Source: Candidatus Izemoplasmatales bacterium (GTDB lineage: Bacteria > Bacillota_I > Bacilli_A > Izemoplasmatales > Hujiaoplasmataceae). Taken from it: DNA of 45,335 nucleotides. Where the stretch lies: contig JBAZNL010000013.1 in the NCBI GenBank assembly GCA_041649275.1, positions 1 through 45,335 of the forward strand, given 5' to 3'. Below, one piece after another: positions 6,599 to 14,743 of the stretch. Each line of letters begins with the position of its first letter. Within the stretch, counting starts at the first letter, position 1. Made by a program: the position numbers and the translations under genes. The notes beneath the pieces were generated by a model. The model worked only from the letters and a program-made list of their open reading frames with translations. It made no database searches and had not been told where the DNA came from.

Positions 6599-7451
6599 CG
6601 ACGGGGGCCTGCTCGAGCGTCAGGCGCCCGAACTTCTGGTTGCGGAGGTCGTGGAGGAAGAGACGGATGACGCGCTCGTAGTCGACGCCGTGGCCGGCGA
6701 TGAGGGCGCCGCGGCGGCGGCCGATCGCTTCGAGCGTGCCGACGAAGTCTTCGGGATCGACCCTGTCGATGCCGTAGCGCTTCTCGAGGACGCCGGGATA
6801 GGTCGCGGAGAGGAAGCGGATGCCTCCCTGGACGACCTCTTCGAGCGGCAGGATGTCGTCCTTGATCGAACCGACGAGGGCGAGGTGGAGGCCGACGGAC
6901 GGATCCTCGAACTTCGGCCAGAGAATCCCGGGATTGTCGAGCAGTTCGAGCTCGTCGGCGACGCGCACGTACTGCTGGGCCTTCGTGACGCCGGGCTTGT
7001 CGCCCGTCTGGGTGGCGGCGCGGCCGGCGAGGCGGTTGATGAACTGCGACTTCCCGACGTTGGGGATCCCGACGACGAGGGCGCGGATCGGCCGGGTCTT
7101 CATCCCGCGCTCGGCTTCGCGTTCGAGGGCGTCCTTCAGGACGATCCGCGATGCGCGGATGACCTCGGGCTTCGGATCGCCTTCGAGCGAGTTGGTCGCG
7201 ATCGCGGCCTTTCCCTGCGCGCGAAAAAGCGCGATCCAGGCCGCGACCGCGGCGGGATCGGCGAGGTCGGCCTTGTTCAGGATCACGAGCCGGGGCTTGT
7301 TCTTGAGGATGTCGGACAGCATCGGGTTGGCGGAGGAGAAGGGGATGCGGGCGTCGAGGAGCTCGAAGACGATGTCGACGAGCCCGAGTTTCTCCTCCAC
7401 CTGACGCCTGGCCTTGGCCATGTGCCCGGGGAACCATTGGATCTGTTTCAT
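6579..7451 (-). CDS. rbgA: Ribosome biogenesis GTPase RbgA (YlqF)
   Basis: A circularly permuted GTPase needed for late maturation of the 50S subunit. The N-terminus MKQIQWFPGHMAKARRQ is diagnostic. The motif order is permuted: G4 LNKADL near residue 59, then G1 GIPNVGKSQ near 129, then G3 DNPGILW near 170, with the ANTAR-like C-terminal domain after residue 200. Length is 290, close to the usual 280-290. The ATG at 7451 has AGGAGG at 7457-7462, spaced 5 nt. It lies 26 nt after lepB and overlaps rnhB by 20 nt. Confidence 0.96.
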   Translation of the reverse strand: MKQIQWFPGHMAKARRQVEEKLGLVDIVFELLDARIPFSSANPMLSDILKNKPRLVILNKADLADPAAVAAWIALFRAQGKAAIATNSLEGDPKPEVIRASRIVLKDALEREAERGMKTRPIRALVVGIPNVGKSQFINRLAGRAATQTGDKPGVTKAQQYVRVADELELLDNPGILWPKFEDPSVGLHLALVGSIKDDILPLEEVVQGGIRFLSATYPGVLEKRYGIDRVDPEDFVGTLEAIGRRRGALIAGHGVDYERVIRLFLHDLRNQKFGRLTLEQAPVDDQIRP

Positions 7452-7477
7452 GCATGCCTCCTCGGGCGGAAATGGAA

Positions 7478-8299
7478 TCAGAACAAATCGATCTTGACGA
7501 CGACCTTGCCAAGCAGGTCGTCCGTCGGGACGAGCCCGAAGTAGCGGCTGTCGTTGGAATGCGGACGGTTGTCCCCGAGGACGAAGCAGAACCCTTCGGG
7601 GATCTCCTGGTCGAGGGGGATGTGGAAGTCGGCGACGTCGGCCTCGATCAGATCGCCGTTCAGCCAGACGCCGTCGGAGGAGACCGTGACGTGGTCGCCC
7701 GGCAGGCCGATCAGGCGCTTGATGAGCAGCTTGTCCTCGCGGGCGAGGATCACGATGTCGTCGGCTTCGTAGACGAGCGCCGGACCGTGGTAGACGAGGA
7801 CGGCGTCGTTCTCGTAGAAGGTCGGTTCCATCGAGGGTCCGTCGACGACCGCCGGCGAGATCAGGAAGGCGTTCGCGACGACCACCACCGCGAGGAACGA
7901 GGGGATCACCGCGAGCAGGTCGAAGAGGTCGAACTGCTTCCGGAAGGATTCGAAGGACGACGACGCGGCGGCCGGATCGACCGTCTTGCGGCGTCTCACC
8001 GCCTTCAGGAAGTAGAGCGCGTATCCGGCGGTGAACAGGAGGAAGGCGTAGGTGAGATAGCTGAAGAACAGGCTCGTGGGGGTCACGTTCAGGTTCGTCG
8101 CGGCGAAGTTGAAGAGGAAGAGCCGCTGCCCCTGACGCAGGATCGCGATCACGATCACGATCGCCGCGGCGACGGTGAAGCGGACGAGCTTGCGCTCGGA
8201 CTTGCGGATCAGCGCGATCTCGGCGGCGGAACGCACCGGCGTCTCCGCCGGGACGACAGGCTCGAGGACCGGTTCCTCGATCTTTTCGACGGGGATCAT
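7478..8299 (-). CDS. lepB: Signal peptidase I
   Basis: Membrane-bound serine protease that removes signal peptides from exported preproteins. The catalytic box DGPSMEPT holds the Ser nucleophile (about residue 151), LLIKRLIGLPGDHV the general-base Lys (about 192), and LGDNRPHSNDSRYFG is box E. It is 273 residues, longer than the minimal Gram-positive enzyme: three hydrophobic segments (about 42-56, 77-97 and 125-142) precede the catalytic domain, after a charged cytoplasmic N-terminus. The ATG at 8299 overlaps the ftsK stop by 4 nt, and the gene sits within the ftsK-to-tsaC operon. The lipoproteins at 29-39 kb would need LspA instead, which is not in this window. Confidence 0.95.
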   Translation of the reverse strand: MIPVEKIEEPVLEPVVPAETPVRSAAEIALIRKSERKLVRFTVAAAIVIVIAILRQGQRLFLFNFAATNLNVTPTSLFFSYLTYAFLLFTAGYALYFLKAVRRRKTVDPAAASSSFESFRKQFDLFDLLAVIPSFLAVVVVANAFLISPAVVDGPSMEPTFYENDAVLVYHGPALVYEADDIVILAREDKLLIKRLIGLPGDHVTVSSDGVWLNGDLIEADVADFHIPLDQEIPEGFCFVLGDNRPHSNDSRYFGLVPTDDLLGKVVVKIDLF

Positions 8300-10461
8300 C
8301 GGCGGCCCAGCTTCTCCAGGATCTCTTCGAGCTTCTGGGGGGTGACGATGACTTCGCGCGGCTTCGTGCCGACGTTGGCGGAGACGATGCCGTAGAGTTC
8401 GAGCGAGGCGACGATCTGGGTGGCGCGGTTGAAGCCCACGGCGAATTCCTGGGTGATCTTGTTCAGGGAGCACTTCTCCTCGGTGACGACGAAGCGCGCC
8501 ACGGGAGCGAAGAGGTCGTCGAGTTCGGCGGCGCTCTCCGCGTCCTTGCCGTTCTTGACGAGCGATTCGTGGGTGAAGAGGTACGCCGGGTACGCCTGGT
8601 CCTTGATGAAGGAGGTGATCGATTCGATCTCCTCGGTCGAGAGGAACGCGCCCTGGAGGCGGCGGATCAGGCCGTTCTCCGACAGAAGCATGTCGCCCTT
8701 GCCGAGGAGCTTCTCGGCGCCGGTGGTGTCGAGCACGACCATCGAGTCCGTCGAGGACGGGACCTTGAAGGCGAAGCGGGTGGGGATGTTGGCCTTGATC
8801 GAACCCTTGAGGATGTCGGCGGAGGGGCGCTGGGTGGCGAGGATCAGGTGGATCCCGACGGCGCGTGACTTCTGCGTGAGCTTGAGGACGTTCTCCTCGA
8901 CCTCCGGACCGCCGCTGATGAGCAGGTCGGAGGCTTCCTCGACGATGACCACGAGTCGCGGCATCTTCTCGAACTCTGGATCGTTCGAACGGCGCTCGTA
9001 GTAGTCCTTCACGTTCACGGTGCGGAAATGCTTGAGGACGTCGTAGCGGCGTTCCATCTCGCCGACGGCCCACTTGAGGGCCTCGACGGCGAGCTTGGGA
9101 TCGTCGATGATCGGCGTGACGAGGTGCGGCAGGTCGGCGAACTGCTGGAGGTCGACCTTCTTCGGGTCGATCAGGAGCAGTTTCACCTGGTCGGGCTTGT
9201 TCCGGAAGATGAGGCTTGCGATGATCGCGGCGATGCAGACGGACTTGCCCGACTGGGTGCTGCCGGCGACGAGCCCGTGGGGCATGCCCTCGATCGAGGT
9301 GTAGACGGGATTGGCGTCGATGTCGAGACCGATCGCGAGCAAGAGCGGGTCGGTCGAATGGATGAACTTCGGGTTGTCGACGACGTCGCCGAAATAGACC
9401 GGTTCGCGGATCTCGTTCGGGACTTCGATGCCGACCGTGTTCTTGCCCGGAATCGGCGCCTCGATGCGGATCGAGAGTGCGCGCAGGCTCATCTGGAAGT
9501 TGTCGGCGATGGCGGTGATGCGCTTCGTCTGGACGCCGGCGTCGAGGGCGATCTCGTAGCGCGTGACCGACGGTCCCTTGGTATGGGCGACGACCGATCC
9601 GGCGATGCCGAAGGCGATCAGGGTCTGGTTGATCGTATCGATGTTCCTCGCGATCCAGGCGTCGGTGCCCTCCTTCTTCGGCGGCGCCTTGCGCAAAATC
9701 GCGAGCGGCGGCAGGCGGAAGTCGTCGAAGTCGGTGACGACGCTCGCCCGCGCCTTCTCGGCGCGCGCGTCATCGGCGGTTGCGGGACGTTCGTCCGCAA
9801 AGATCGGGACGATCGGTTCCCGTGAATCCGGAGCCGCGGGTGCGGATTCCGGTTCGGCTCTGCCGGGTTCGGGGAAGAGGACGTGGTCCTGCTCCTCCTC
9901 GTCGATCGGACCGAAGCGGTCGGCGCCGAGGTCGCCTTCGGGATGTTCCATCGTGAAGTCCTCGGGAGCGTCCGGTCCGGCGTACGGATCGTCCGTCCTG
10001 GGCTTGTTCACGGCGCTGAAGAAGGCGTCGATCGAGACGTGTTCCTCGGGGGCGGGCGCCGGCGTCGGCGCCGCTTCCTCGGCGATGGCCTCCTTCTTGC
10101 GGGCGGCGAGGTATTCGGGGGTGATCTCGCCCTTCAGGAGGCGATGCTTGTCGGCGTTGTTGATGGTCTGAAACTCGTAGTAGGAATCGCCGTAGCGCTT
10201 CTTGGCCTCTTCCTTGGTGAGCACCTTCTTGGTGCGGAAGGCGTCGTACTTCTTGTCGATGTCGCCGGACTGGGAGCGGTCGTGCGGGACGACGACGTCG
10301 TCCTTCACCTGCTTGCCGAAGATCGGCGAGACGAAGCGGCGCTTCATCGTCTCCTTGTCCTCGAGGTCGGCGATCTTGGGGATGAAGAAGGTGCGGGTGT
10401 CCGGCGTCCGTTCGACGCCGGGGACGATCCGTTCCAGGACGCGTTTTTTCCGAAACAGCAT
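8296..10461 (-). CDS. ftsK: FtsK/SpoIIIE-type DNA translocase lacking membrane segments
   Basis: A 721-residue double-stranded-DNA motor. Residues 1-250 are charged and Pro/Ala/Glu-rich, with none of the four N-terminal transmembrane helices that anchor FtsK or SpoIIIE. From about 265 on come the alpha/beta motor domains and the C-terminal winged-helix gamma domain (about 655-721). Walker A is GSTQSGKS (400-407). Walker B reads LVVIVEEASDL where the family has VDE, so the first acidic residue is Glu (508). HLILATQRPSADILKG and GAEKLLGKGDML match the family. Two ATGs are possible; 10461 is chosen because AAGGAGG lies 7 nt before it, while 10467 is too close. It overlaps lepB by 4 nt. The role in chromosome segregation is inferred from the family. 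Confidence 0.9.
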   Translation of the reverse strand: MLFRKKRVLERIVPGVERTPDTRTFFIPKIADLEDKETMKRRFVSPIFGKQVKDDVVVPHDRSQSGDIDKKYDAFRTKKVLTKEEAKKRYGDSYYEFQTINNADKHRLLKGEITPEYLAARKKEAIAEEAAPTPAPAPEEHVSIDAFFSAVNKPRTDDPYAGPDAPEDFTMEHPEGDLGADRFGPIDEEEQDHVLFPEPGRAEPESAPAAPDSREPIVPIFADERPATADDARAEKARASVVTDFDDFRLPPLAILRKAPPKKEGTDAWIARNIDTINQTLIAFGIAGSVVAHTKGPSVTRYEIALDAGVQTKRITAIADNFQMSLRALSIRIEAPIPGKNTVGIEVPNEIREPVYFGDVVDNPKFIHSTDPLLLAIGLDIDANPVYTSIEGMPHGLVAGSTQSGKSVCIAAIIASLIFRNKPDQVKLLLIDPKKVDLQQFADLPHLVTPIIDDPKLAVEALKWAVGEMERRYDVLKHFRTVNVKDYYERRSNDPEFEKMPRLVVIVEEASDLLISGGPEVEENVLKLTQKSRAVGIHLILATQRPSADILKGSIKANIPTRFAFKVPSSTDSMVVLDTTGAEKLLGKGDMLLSENGLIRRLQGAFLSTEEIESITSFIKDQAYPAYLFTHESLVKNGKDAESAAELDDLFAPVARFVVTEEKCSLNKITQEFAVGFNRATQIVASLELYGIVSANVGTKPREVIVTPQKLEEILEKLGRR

Positions 10462-10463
10462 GA

Positions 10464-11282
10464 TCATCCCTCCTTCTGCGCGGGGCTATCGGGTTCCGCC
10501 GGCAGCTCGCCTTCGGCGTCCGCGGCGGCTTCTTCGATCGCGGCCTCGACCTTGGCGGCGTCGTCCGCGGGCGCGAACATCTTGCGGCTGTAGAGCTTGT
10601 CGACCTCTTTGCCGACGATCGCGACGACCTGCTTCGCGGCTTCCCGCGTGACGTATTCGGTAAGCGGCTTGATCGCCGCCTTCTTGATCCAGGTGACGGG
10701 GTTGGCCGCATGCATGATCGTCGAGACGGTGCCGAGGATCTTCGAGATCTGGTACTGCTTGTTCATCTTCATGAACTTGAGGTCGTCGAGCTGCTTCTTC
10801 CGGTTCACGATCTCGACGATGGTCGAGATCCGGTACCGCTTGAAGCGGCGGACGATCTTGCCGTTCAGGATCTTCTCGATCTCGCTTACGACGTAGCGGT
10901 CGAGGTCGATGAGTTCCTGCGGGGTCAGTTCGTAGATCGGATAGCGCTTGTCGGGATAGTAGTGCGCGGCGATCTCGTACATCAGTTCGACGGAGGACTC
11001 GAAGGCGGCGCGGAACCACGAGTTGCCGGCGGCGCCGGCGAGTTCGGGAAGCAGGTCCTGCTTCTTCCTGATGAGCGCCTTGACCTCGGCGTCGGTGAGC
11101 ACGGCGCCGGCGGCGACGCGCGCCTTGTCGCGCTTCTTCTCGCGGCCGAGGAAGATCGCGGCGATCGAAAGGCTGCAGAGCGTGAAGCCGAAAACGGTGC
11201 CGGTCAGAAAATAGAAGACGGCACGGAAATCGGGGGGCCACAGCGCTGCCAGGAAGACTTGCGAAACGGTCTGGATCATCAT
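10464..11282 (-). CDS. Uncharacterised single-span membrane protein heading the ftsK operon
   Basis: I do not recognise this family. The 272-residue protein has one strongly hydrophobic segment near the N-terminus (about residues 20-46, FYFLTGTVFGFTLCSLSIAA) followed by a basic patch (REKKRDK). Next comes a mainly helical, charged cytoplasmic-looking region and an acidic Ala/Glu/Pro tail. NPVTWIKKAAIKPLTEYVTR may be a membrane-associating amphipathic helix. The ATG at 11282 has GGAAGGTG 7 nt upstream; the ATG at 11300 lacks a binding site. Its stop lies immediately before the ftsK start. As the following FtsK lacks membrane helices, this protein could be its membrane partner; that is speculation from context only. 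Confidence 0.7.
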   Translation of the reverse strand: MMIQTVSQVFLAALWPPDFRAVFYFLTGTVFGFTLCSLSIAAIFLGREKKRDKARVAAGAVLTDAEVKALIRKKQDLLPELAGAAGNSWFRAAFESSVELMYEIAAHYYPDKRYPIYELTPQELIDLDRYVVSEIEKILNGKIVRRFKRYRISTIVEIVNRKKQLDDLKFMKMNKQYQISKILGTVSTIMHAANPVTWIKKAAIKPLTEYVTREAAKQVVAIVGKEVDKLYSRKMFAPADDAAKVEAAIEEAAADAEGELPAEPDSPAQKEG

Positions 11283-11307
11283 CTTCGGACACCTTCCCAT
11301 CGTGAAG

Positions 11308-11336
11308 ATTATACCCTATCCACCCCTGAAAATCAA
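11308..11336 (-). promoter_or_regulatory. Promoter of the ftsK-lepB-rbgA-rnhB-tsaC operon
   Basis: Minus-strand -35 TTGATT (11336-11331), 17-nt spacer, -10 TATAAT (11313-11308). It stands back to back with the plus-strand promoter at 11350-11378. Confidence 0.8.
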
Positions 11337-11349
11337 ACTCATGTAACGT

Positions 11350-11378
11350 TTGCATCCGCCCCGCCTTTGTGAGATAAT
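11350..11378 (+). promoter_or_regulatory. Promoter of the plus-strand Cof-type phosphatase
   Basis: -35 TTGCAT (11350-11355), 17-nt spacer, -10 GATAAT (11373-11378). The AAAGGTG binding site begins about 7 nt after the -10, so the leader is very short. Confidence 0.6.
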
Positions 11379-11395
11379 AAGACAAAGGTGAAACC

Positions 11396-12220
11396 ATGGA
11401 CAAGTATCTGATCGCTCTCGACCTCGACGGAACGTTGCTCTACGACTTCGACTCGCTCGACGAGTCCGTTTGCGCGTTCATGCGCAAGGTCCGGTCCGCC
11501 GGCCACCGGATCGTGATCGCGACCGGGCGGCCCTACCGGAGCAGCCGCTTCGTCTACGAGCGTTTCGGCCTCGACACGCCGATCATCAACTACAACGGCG
11601 GTCTCATCACCCATCCGCTCGATGCGTCCTTCCCGATCGTCGACTACACCCTCCGGAAGGAATGGATCATCGACATCTTCGACCACAACCTCGAGCACAT
11701 CCGCAACGCCTTCTCCGAAGTCCGGGACACGATCTACCTCTACCGCGAGGAGACGGCGATCGAGCCGCTCCTGCACCGCACCCCCGACTCGCGCCTCTTC
11801 GTCGGACCGCTCCGCGACATCCTCACGCAGGATCCGAACGGCTTCATCATCATCGGGAAGCCCGGCACCGGCAAGGCGATCGAGACGTACGTGAAGAACC
11901 GCTACGAAGGTCTCGTCCTCGCCCGCGTCTGGAACCTCTCCGGCGAGTACGACTCGATCGTCGAGATCTACACCCCCGAATCCAACAAGGGCAAGGGTCT
12001 GAAATACGTCGCCGAATGGCTCGGCGTGCCGCCCGACCGCGTGATCGCGATCGGCGACGGCCACAACGACCTCGAGATGATCGCCTACGCCGGCGTCGGC
12101 GCGGCGATGCGGGGCAGCCATCCGGATCTCCTCCGGATCGCCGCCCGGATCGTCCCCTACGATCCGATCGACAACGGCGTCGTGCGCTTCCTCTCCGAAT
12201 TCCTCGGCATCCCCGCCTGA
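11396..12220 (+). CDS. HAD-superfamily hydrolase, Cof/YidA type
   Basis: The only plus-strand gene. It is a 274-residue HAD phosphatase of the Cof (type IIB cap) subfamily, whose members dephosphorylate sugar phosphates, flavin and cofactor phosphates. Motif I is IALDLDGTLL, motif II IVIATGRPY, then INYNGG, motif III Lys in SNKGKGLKYVAEWLG, and motif IV IGDGHNDLEMI. The C2B cap lies between (about residues 85-195). The ATG at 11396 has AAAGGTG 4-5 nt upstream. It is monocistronic between its own promoter and a terminator. The substrate cannot be assigned from sequence. Confidence 0.92.
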   Translation: MDKYLIALDLDGTLLYDFDSLDESVCAFMRKVRSAGHRIVIATGRPYRSSRFVYERFGLDTPIINYNGGLITHPLDASFPIVDYTLRKEWIIDIFDHNLEHIRNAFSEVRDTIYLYREETAIEPLLHRTPDSRLFVGPLRDILTQDPNGFIIIGKPGTGKAIETYVKNRYEGLVLARVWNLSGEYDSIVEIYTPESNKGKGLKYVAEWLGVPPDRVIAIGDGHNDLEMIAYAGVGAAMRGSHPDLLRIAARIVPYDPIDNGVVRFLSEFLGIPA

Positions 12221-12234
12221 GACCATCGAACAGA

Positions 12235-12264
12235 ATGAGCGACCTTCCGCGGAAGGTCGCTCAT
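12235..12264 (+). terminator. Terminator between convergent genes
   Basis: A 14-bp perfect inverted repeat (ATGAGCGACCTTCC and its complement) with a 2-nt centre, followed on the plus strand by TTCATTTC. It serves the plus-strand phosphatase and may stop minus-strand transcripts as well. Confidence 0.8.
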
Positions 12265-12270
12265 TTCATT

Positions 12271-12999
12271 TCAGGGATTCAGGAATCGACCGCCGTCGCC
12301 CCATTCCCAGACGCCGTCGGGAAAAGCAGTGGCGACGTGGAACTTGGCGATCCCGAGGTCGATCGGGGTGAAGGCGTCGCGGATCCTGAGGACGGCGCGC
12401 ACGACACCGTGTTCGACGTTCAGGAAGACCGGCCGGCGGTTGACCGCGGACGGTGCGAGCGCGAGCCGCGCGACCGCCTCGAAGAACCAGTCGGGTTCGG
12501 TGCCGTCGGTCCGGTGGAACCGTCCTTCGCCGCTTGCGCGGAGATGGGTCGAGAAGCGGACGAGCCGCTCGCGGGGGGAAAAAGCGGCGTCGACCTTCCC
12601 GAGGGTGATGACCCCGAAGAGGGTCCTCCCGGGAGCCAGGAGCTCCCCGACGCGCCCGCGGTCGAACGATCCGCCGACCCAGCAGGTGCCGAGACCGAGC
12701 TTCGTCAGCTCGAGGACGACGCGTTCGCCGAAATAGCCGCACTTCTCGGCGGCGTCGGGGTCGCTTTCCGCTCCGGCGAGGACGATGAAGTTCCGGACCC
12801 CGGAAAGCAGGCCATAGGTCTTCCTGATTCCGCCGAAGAGGTCCGGCCGATCCTTGACGTAGGCGAGAAACAGGCCGCCGTCGCGGTCGGCTGCGGCGAC
12901 GAGGTCGCAAATCTTCGCGTCGGTCGCCGCATCGAGCGGATCGGGACGGTAACTCCGTCGGGATATGCGGGCGAAGATCGCCTCCCGATCGTCCATCAT
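12271..12999 (-). CDS. Nitroreductase-family protein (TM1586-like)
   Basis: A 242-residue protein of the nitroreductase fold, resembling the TM1586-type internally duplicated form. The N-terminal ISRRSYRPD is the FMN-phosphate-binding Arg/Ser signature, FGERVVLELTKLGLGTCWVGG is the central helix and loop, and LAPSAVNRRPV begins the second half with the second FMN-contact motif. Such proteins are FMN-dependent oxidoreductases; the substrate is unknown. The start overlaps the ffh stop by 4 nt (ATGA at 12996-12999), so it is the last gene of ftsY-ylxM-ffh, although no functional link to protein targeting is evident. Confidence 0.82.
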   Translation of the reverse strand: MMDDREAIFARISRRSYRPDPLDAATDAKICDLVAAADRDGGLFLAYVKDRPDLFGGIRKTYGLLSGVRNFIVLAGAESDPDAAEKCGYFGERVVLELTKLGLGTCWVGGSFDRGRVGELLAPGRTLFGVITLGKVDAAFSPRERLVRFSTHLRASGEGRFHRTDGTEPDWFFEAVARLALAPSAVNRRPVFLNVEHGVVRAVLRIRDAFTPIDLGIAKFHVATAFPDGVWEWGDGGRFLNP

Positions 13000-14405
13000 A
13001 TCCGGAATCCGCCCTTGCCCTTGCCCTTGCCGGGCGTCTGGCGGATCGTGCCGCCGAGCCCCGGAAGCATCCCCGACTGCGCCTTCTCGACGGTCTCGGG
13101 GTTCATCTGGGACATGCGCTTCATCATCTGGCGCTGCTTGTCGAGCATCCCGATGAGGCGGTTGACCTCGGTCGTGCTTCGGCCGGAGCCGGAGGCGACG
13201 CGGTTGCGCCGCGAACTCGAGCGTTCGAGCAGTTCGGGGTTCCTGCGCTCCGCGAGGGTCATCGAATGGATGATCGCCTCGATGTAGGCGAGCTGCTTGT
13301 CATCGACCTTGGGCGAGTCGGCGAGCGCCCCCATACCCGGAAGCATCTTCAGGATCCCGGAGAACGCGCCCATGCGCTTGATCATCCGCATCTGCTTCAG
13401 GAGGTCGTCGAAGTTGAACTTCCCCGACATCATCTTCTCCATCATCGACATCGCCTCGGCTTCGTCGATCTCCTCCGTCGCCTTCTCGATGAGCGAGAGC
13501 ACGTCGCCCATCCCGAGGATGCGCGAGGCCATCCGCTCGGGATGGAAGGTCTCGATGTCGGTGAGCTTCTCGCCGGTGCCGGAGAACTTGATCGGGACGC
13601 CGGTGACCTTGCGGATCGAGAGCGCGGCGCCGCCGCGGGTGTCGCCGTCGAGCTTGGTGAGGACGCAGCCGGTGACCTCGAGGGCCGCATGGAAGGCCGT
13701 GGCGACGTTGACGGCGTCCTGGCCGGTCATCGCGTCGACGGTGAGCAGGATCTCCTCGGGCTTCGCGATCTTCTTGAGGTCGACGAGCTCGTCCATGAGC
13801 GTCTCGTTCACGTGCAGGCGACCGGCGGTGTCGATCACGACGAGGTCGAAGCCTTCGGCCTCGGCGTGTTTCAGGGCGCGCTTCACGATCTCGCGCGGGT
13901 CGGTGCCGGTCCCCATCTCGAAGACCGGGATCTCGAGCTTCCCGCCGACCGTCACGAGCTGGTCGACGGCCGCCGGACGGTAGACGTCGGCGGCGACGAG
14001 GAGCGGCTTCTTCGCGTGGTTCTTGCGCAGGAAGCCGGCGAGCTTGCCGGCGGTGGTGGTCTTGCCGGCGCCCTGGAGGCCGACCATCATCACGACCGTG
14101 TACGGCCGCGTCGAGGTGAAGTTGACAAGGGCGGTGTCGCCGCCCATCAGCTTCACGAGTTCGTCGTTGACGACCTTGACGACCTGCTGGCCGGGATTCA
14201 GGCCCTTCAGGATCCGTTCTCCGAGGGCGAGTTCCCTCACCTCGTCGGTGAAGTCCTTGACGACCTTGTAGTTGACGTCCGCCTCGAGCAGGGAGAGGCG
14301 GACCTCCTTCATCATCTCGTCGATGTCGCGCTCGTTCAGCTGGGCCTTGCCGGCGATCCGCCGGAAGGTCATCTGCAGTTTCGATGTCAGGTTCTCGAAT
14401 GCCAT
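12996..14405 (-). CDS. ffh: Signal recognition particle protein Ffh (SRP54)
   Basis: GTPase of the signal recognition particle; binds 4.5S RNA and hydrophobic signal sequences and docks with FtsY. The N domain (MAFENLTSKLQMTFRRIAGK) is followed by the G domain with P-loop GLQGAGKTTTAGKLA, DVYRPAAVDQL, VIDTAGRLH, and TKLDGDTRGGAALSI. The C-terminal Met-rich M domain includes MGALADS and SGSGRSTTEVNRLIGM. At 469 residues it is slightly longer than usual. The tail is Gly/Lys-rich (GKGKGKGGFRI). It lies 4 nt after ylxM. Confidence 0.98.
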   Translation of the reverse strand: MAFENLTSKLQMTFRRIAGKAQLNERDIDEMMKEVRLSLLEADVNYKVVKDFTDEVRELALGERILKGLNPGQQVVKVVNDELVKLMGGDTALVNFTSTRPYTVVMMVGLQGAGKTTTAGKLAGFLRKNHAKKPLLVAADVYRPAAVDQLVTVGGKLEIPVFEMGTGTDPREIVKRALKHAEAEGFDLVVIDTAGRLHVNETLMDELVDLKKIAKPEEILLTVDAMTGQDAVNVATAFHAALEVTGCVLTKLDGDTRGGAALSIRKVTGVPIKFSGTGEKLTDIETFHPERMASRILGMGDVLSLIEKATEEIDEAEAMSMMEKMMSGKFNFDDLLKQMRMIKRMGAFSGILKMLPGMGALADSPKVDDKQLAYIEAIIHSMTLAERRNPELLERSSSRRNRVASGSGRSTTEVNRLIGMLDKQRQMMKRMSQMNPETVEKAQSGMLPGLGGTIRQTPGKGKGKGGFRI

Positions 14406-14409
14406 GGTT

Positions 14410-14739
14410 TCACTCCGTCTTGTCGAATTCTTCGAAGAGCCGCGCGAGCGCGGCGTCCTTCACGCCGAGCTCCTCGAGCCGGCGCTTCATGTCTTCCGCG
14501 CGGGTTCGCATCCGCACGACGCCGAGCGCGGCCTCGTAGTCCTCGAGATGCCCGACCGCGACCCTGATCAGTTCGTGGACCGCGGTGCGGCTCACGCCCG
14601 ACAGGGCGGCGATTTCGGACAGCGAGTAGTCGTCGCGGTAATAGTATTCCATCGTACGGCGCTGCTTCTCCGTGAGCAGGAGGCCGTAGGCGTCGTAGAG
14701 TCCGTTGATCCGGATCTTCTCGTCGAATGCGTTTTCCAT
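14410..14739 (-). CDS. ylxM: YlxM-family DNA-binding / SRP-associated protein
   Basis: A 109-residue helix-turn-helix protein between ftsY and ffh, the standard Firmicutes location. The sigma-70 region 4-like HTH is at residues about 18-62 (LLTEKQRRTMEYYYRDDYSL, then SEIAALSGVSRTAVHELIRV). YlxM proteins have been linked to SRP assembly, but the role is not settled. The ATG at 14739 has AGGAGTGA 7 nt upstream; an in-phase extension to 15009 is only a shadow of ftsY. Spacing is 4 nt on either side. Confidence 0.92.
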   Translation of the reverse strand: MENAFDEKIRINGLYDAYGLLLTEKQRRTMEYYYRDDYSLSEIAALSGVSRTAVHELIRVAVGHLEDYEAALGVVRMRTRAEDMKRRLEELGVKDAALARLFEEFDKTE

Positions 14740-14743
14740 CGGA

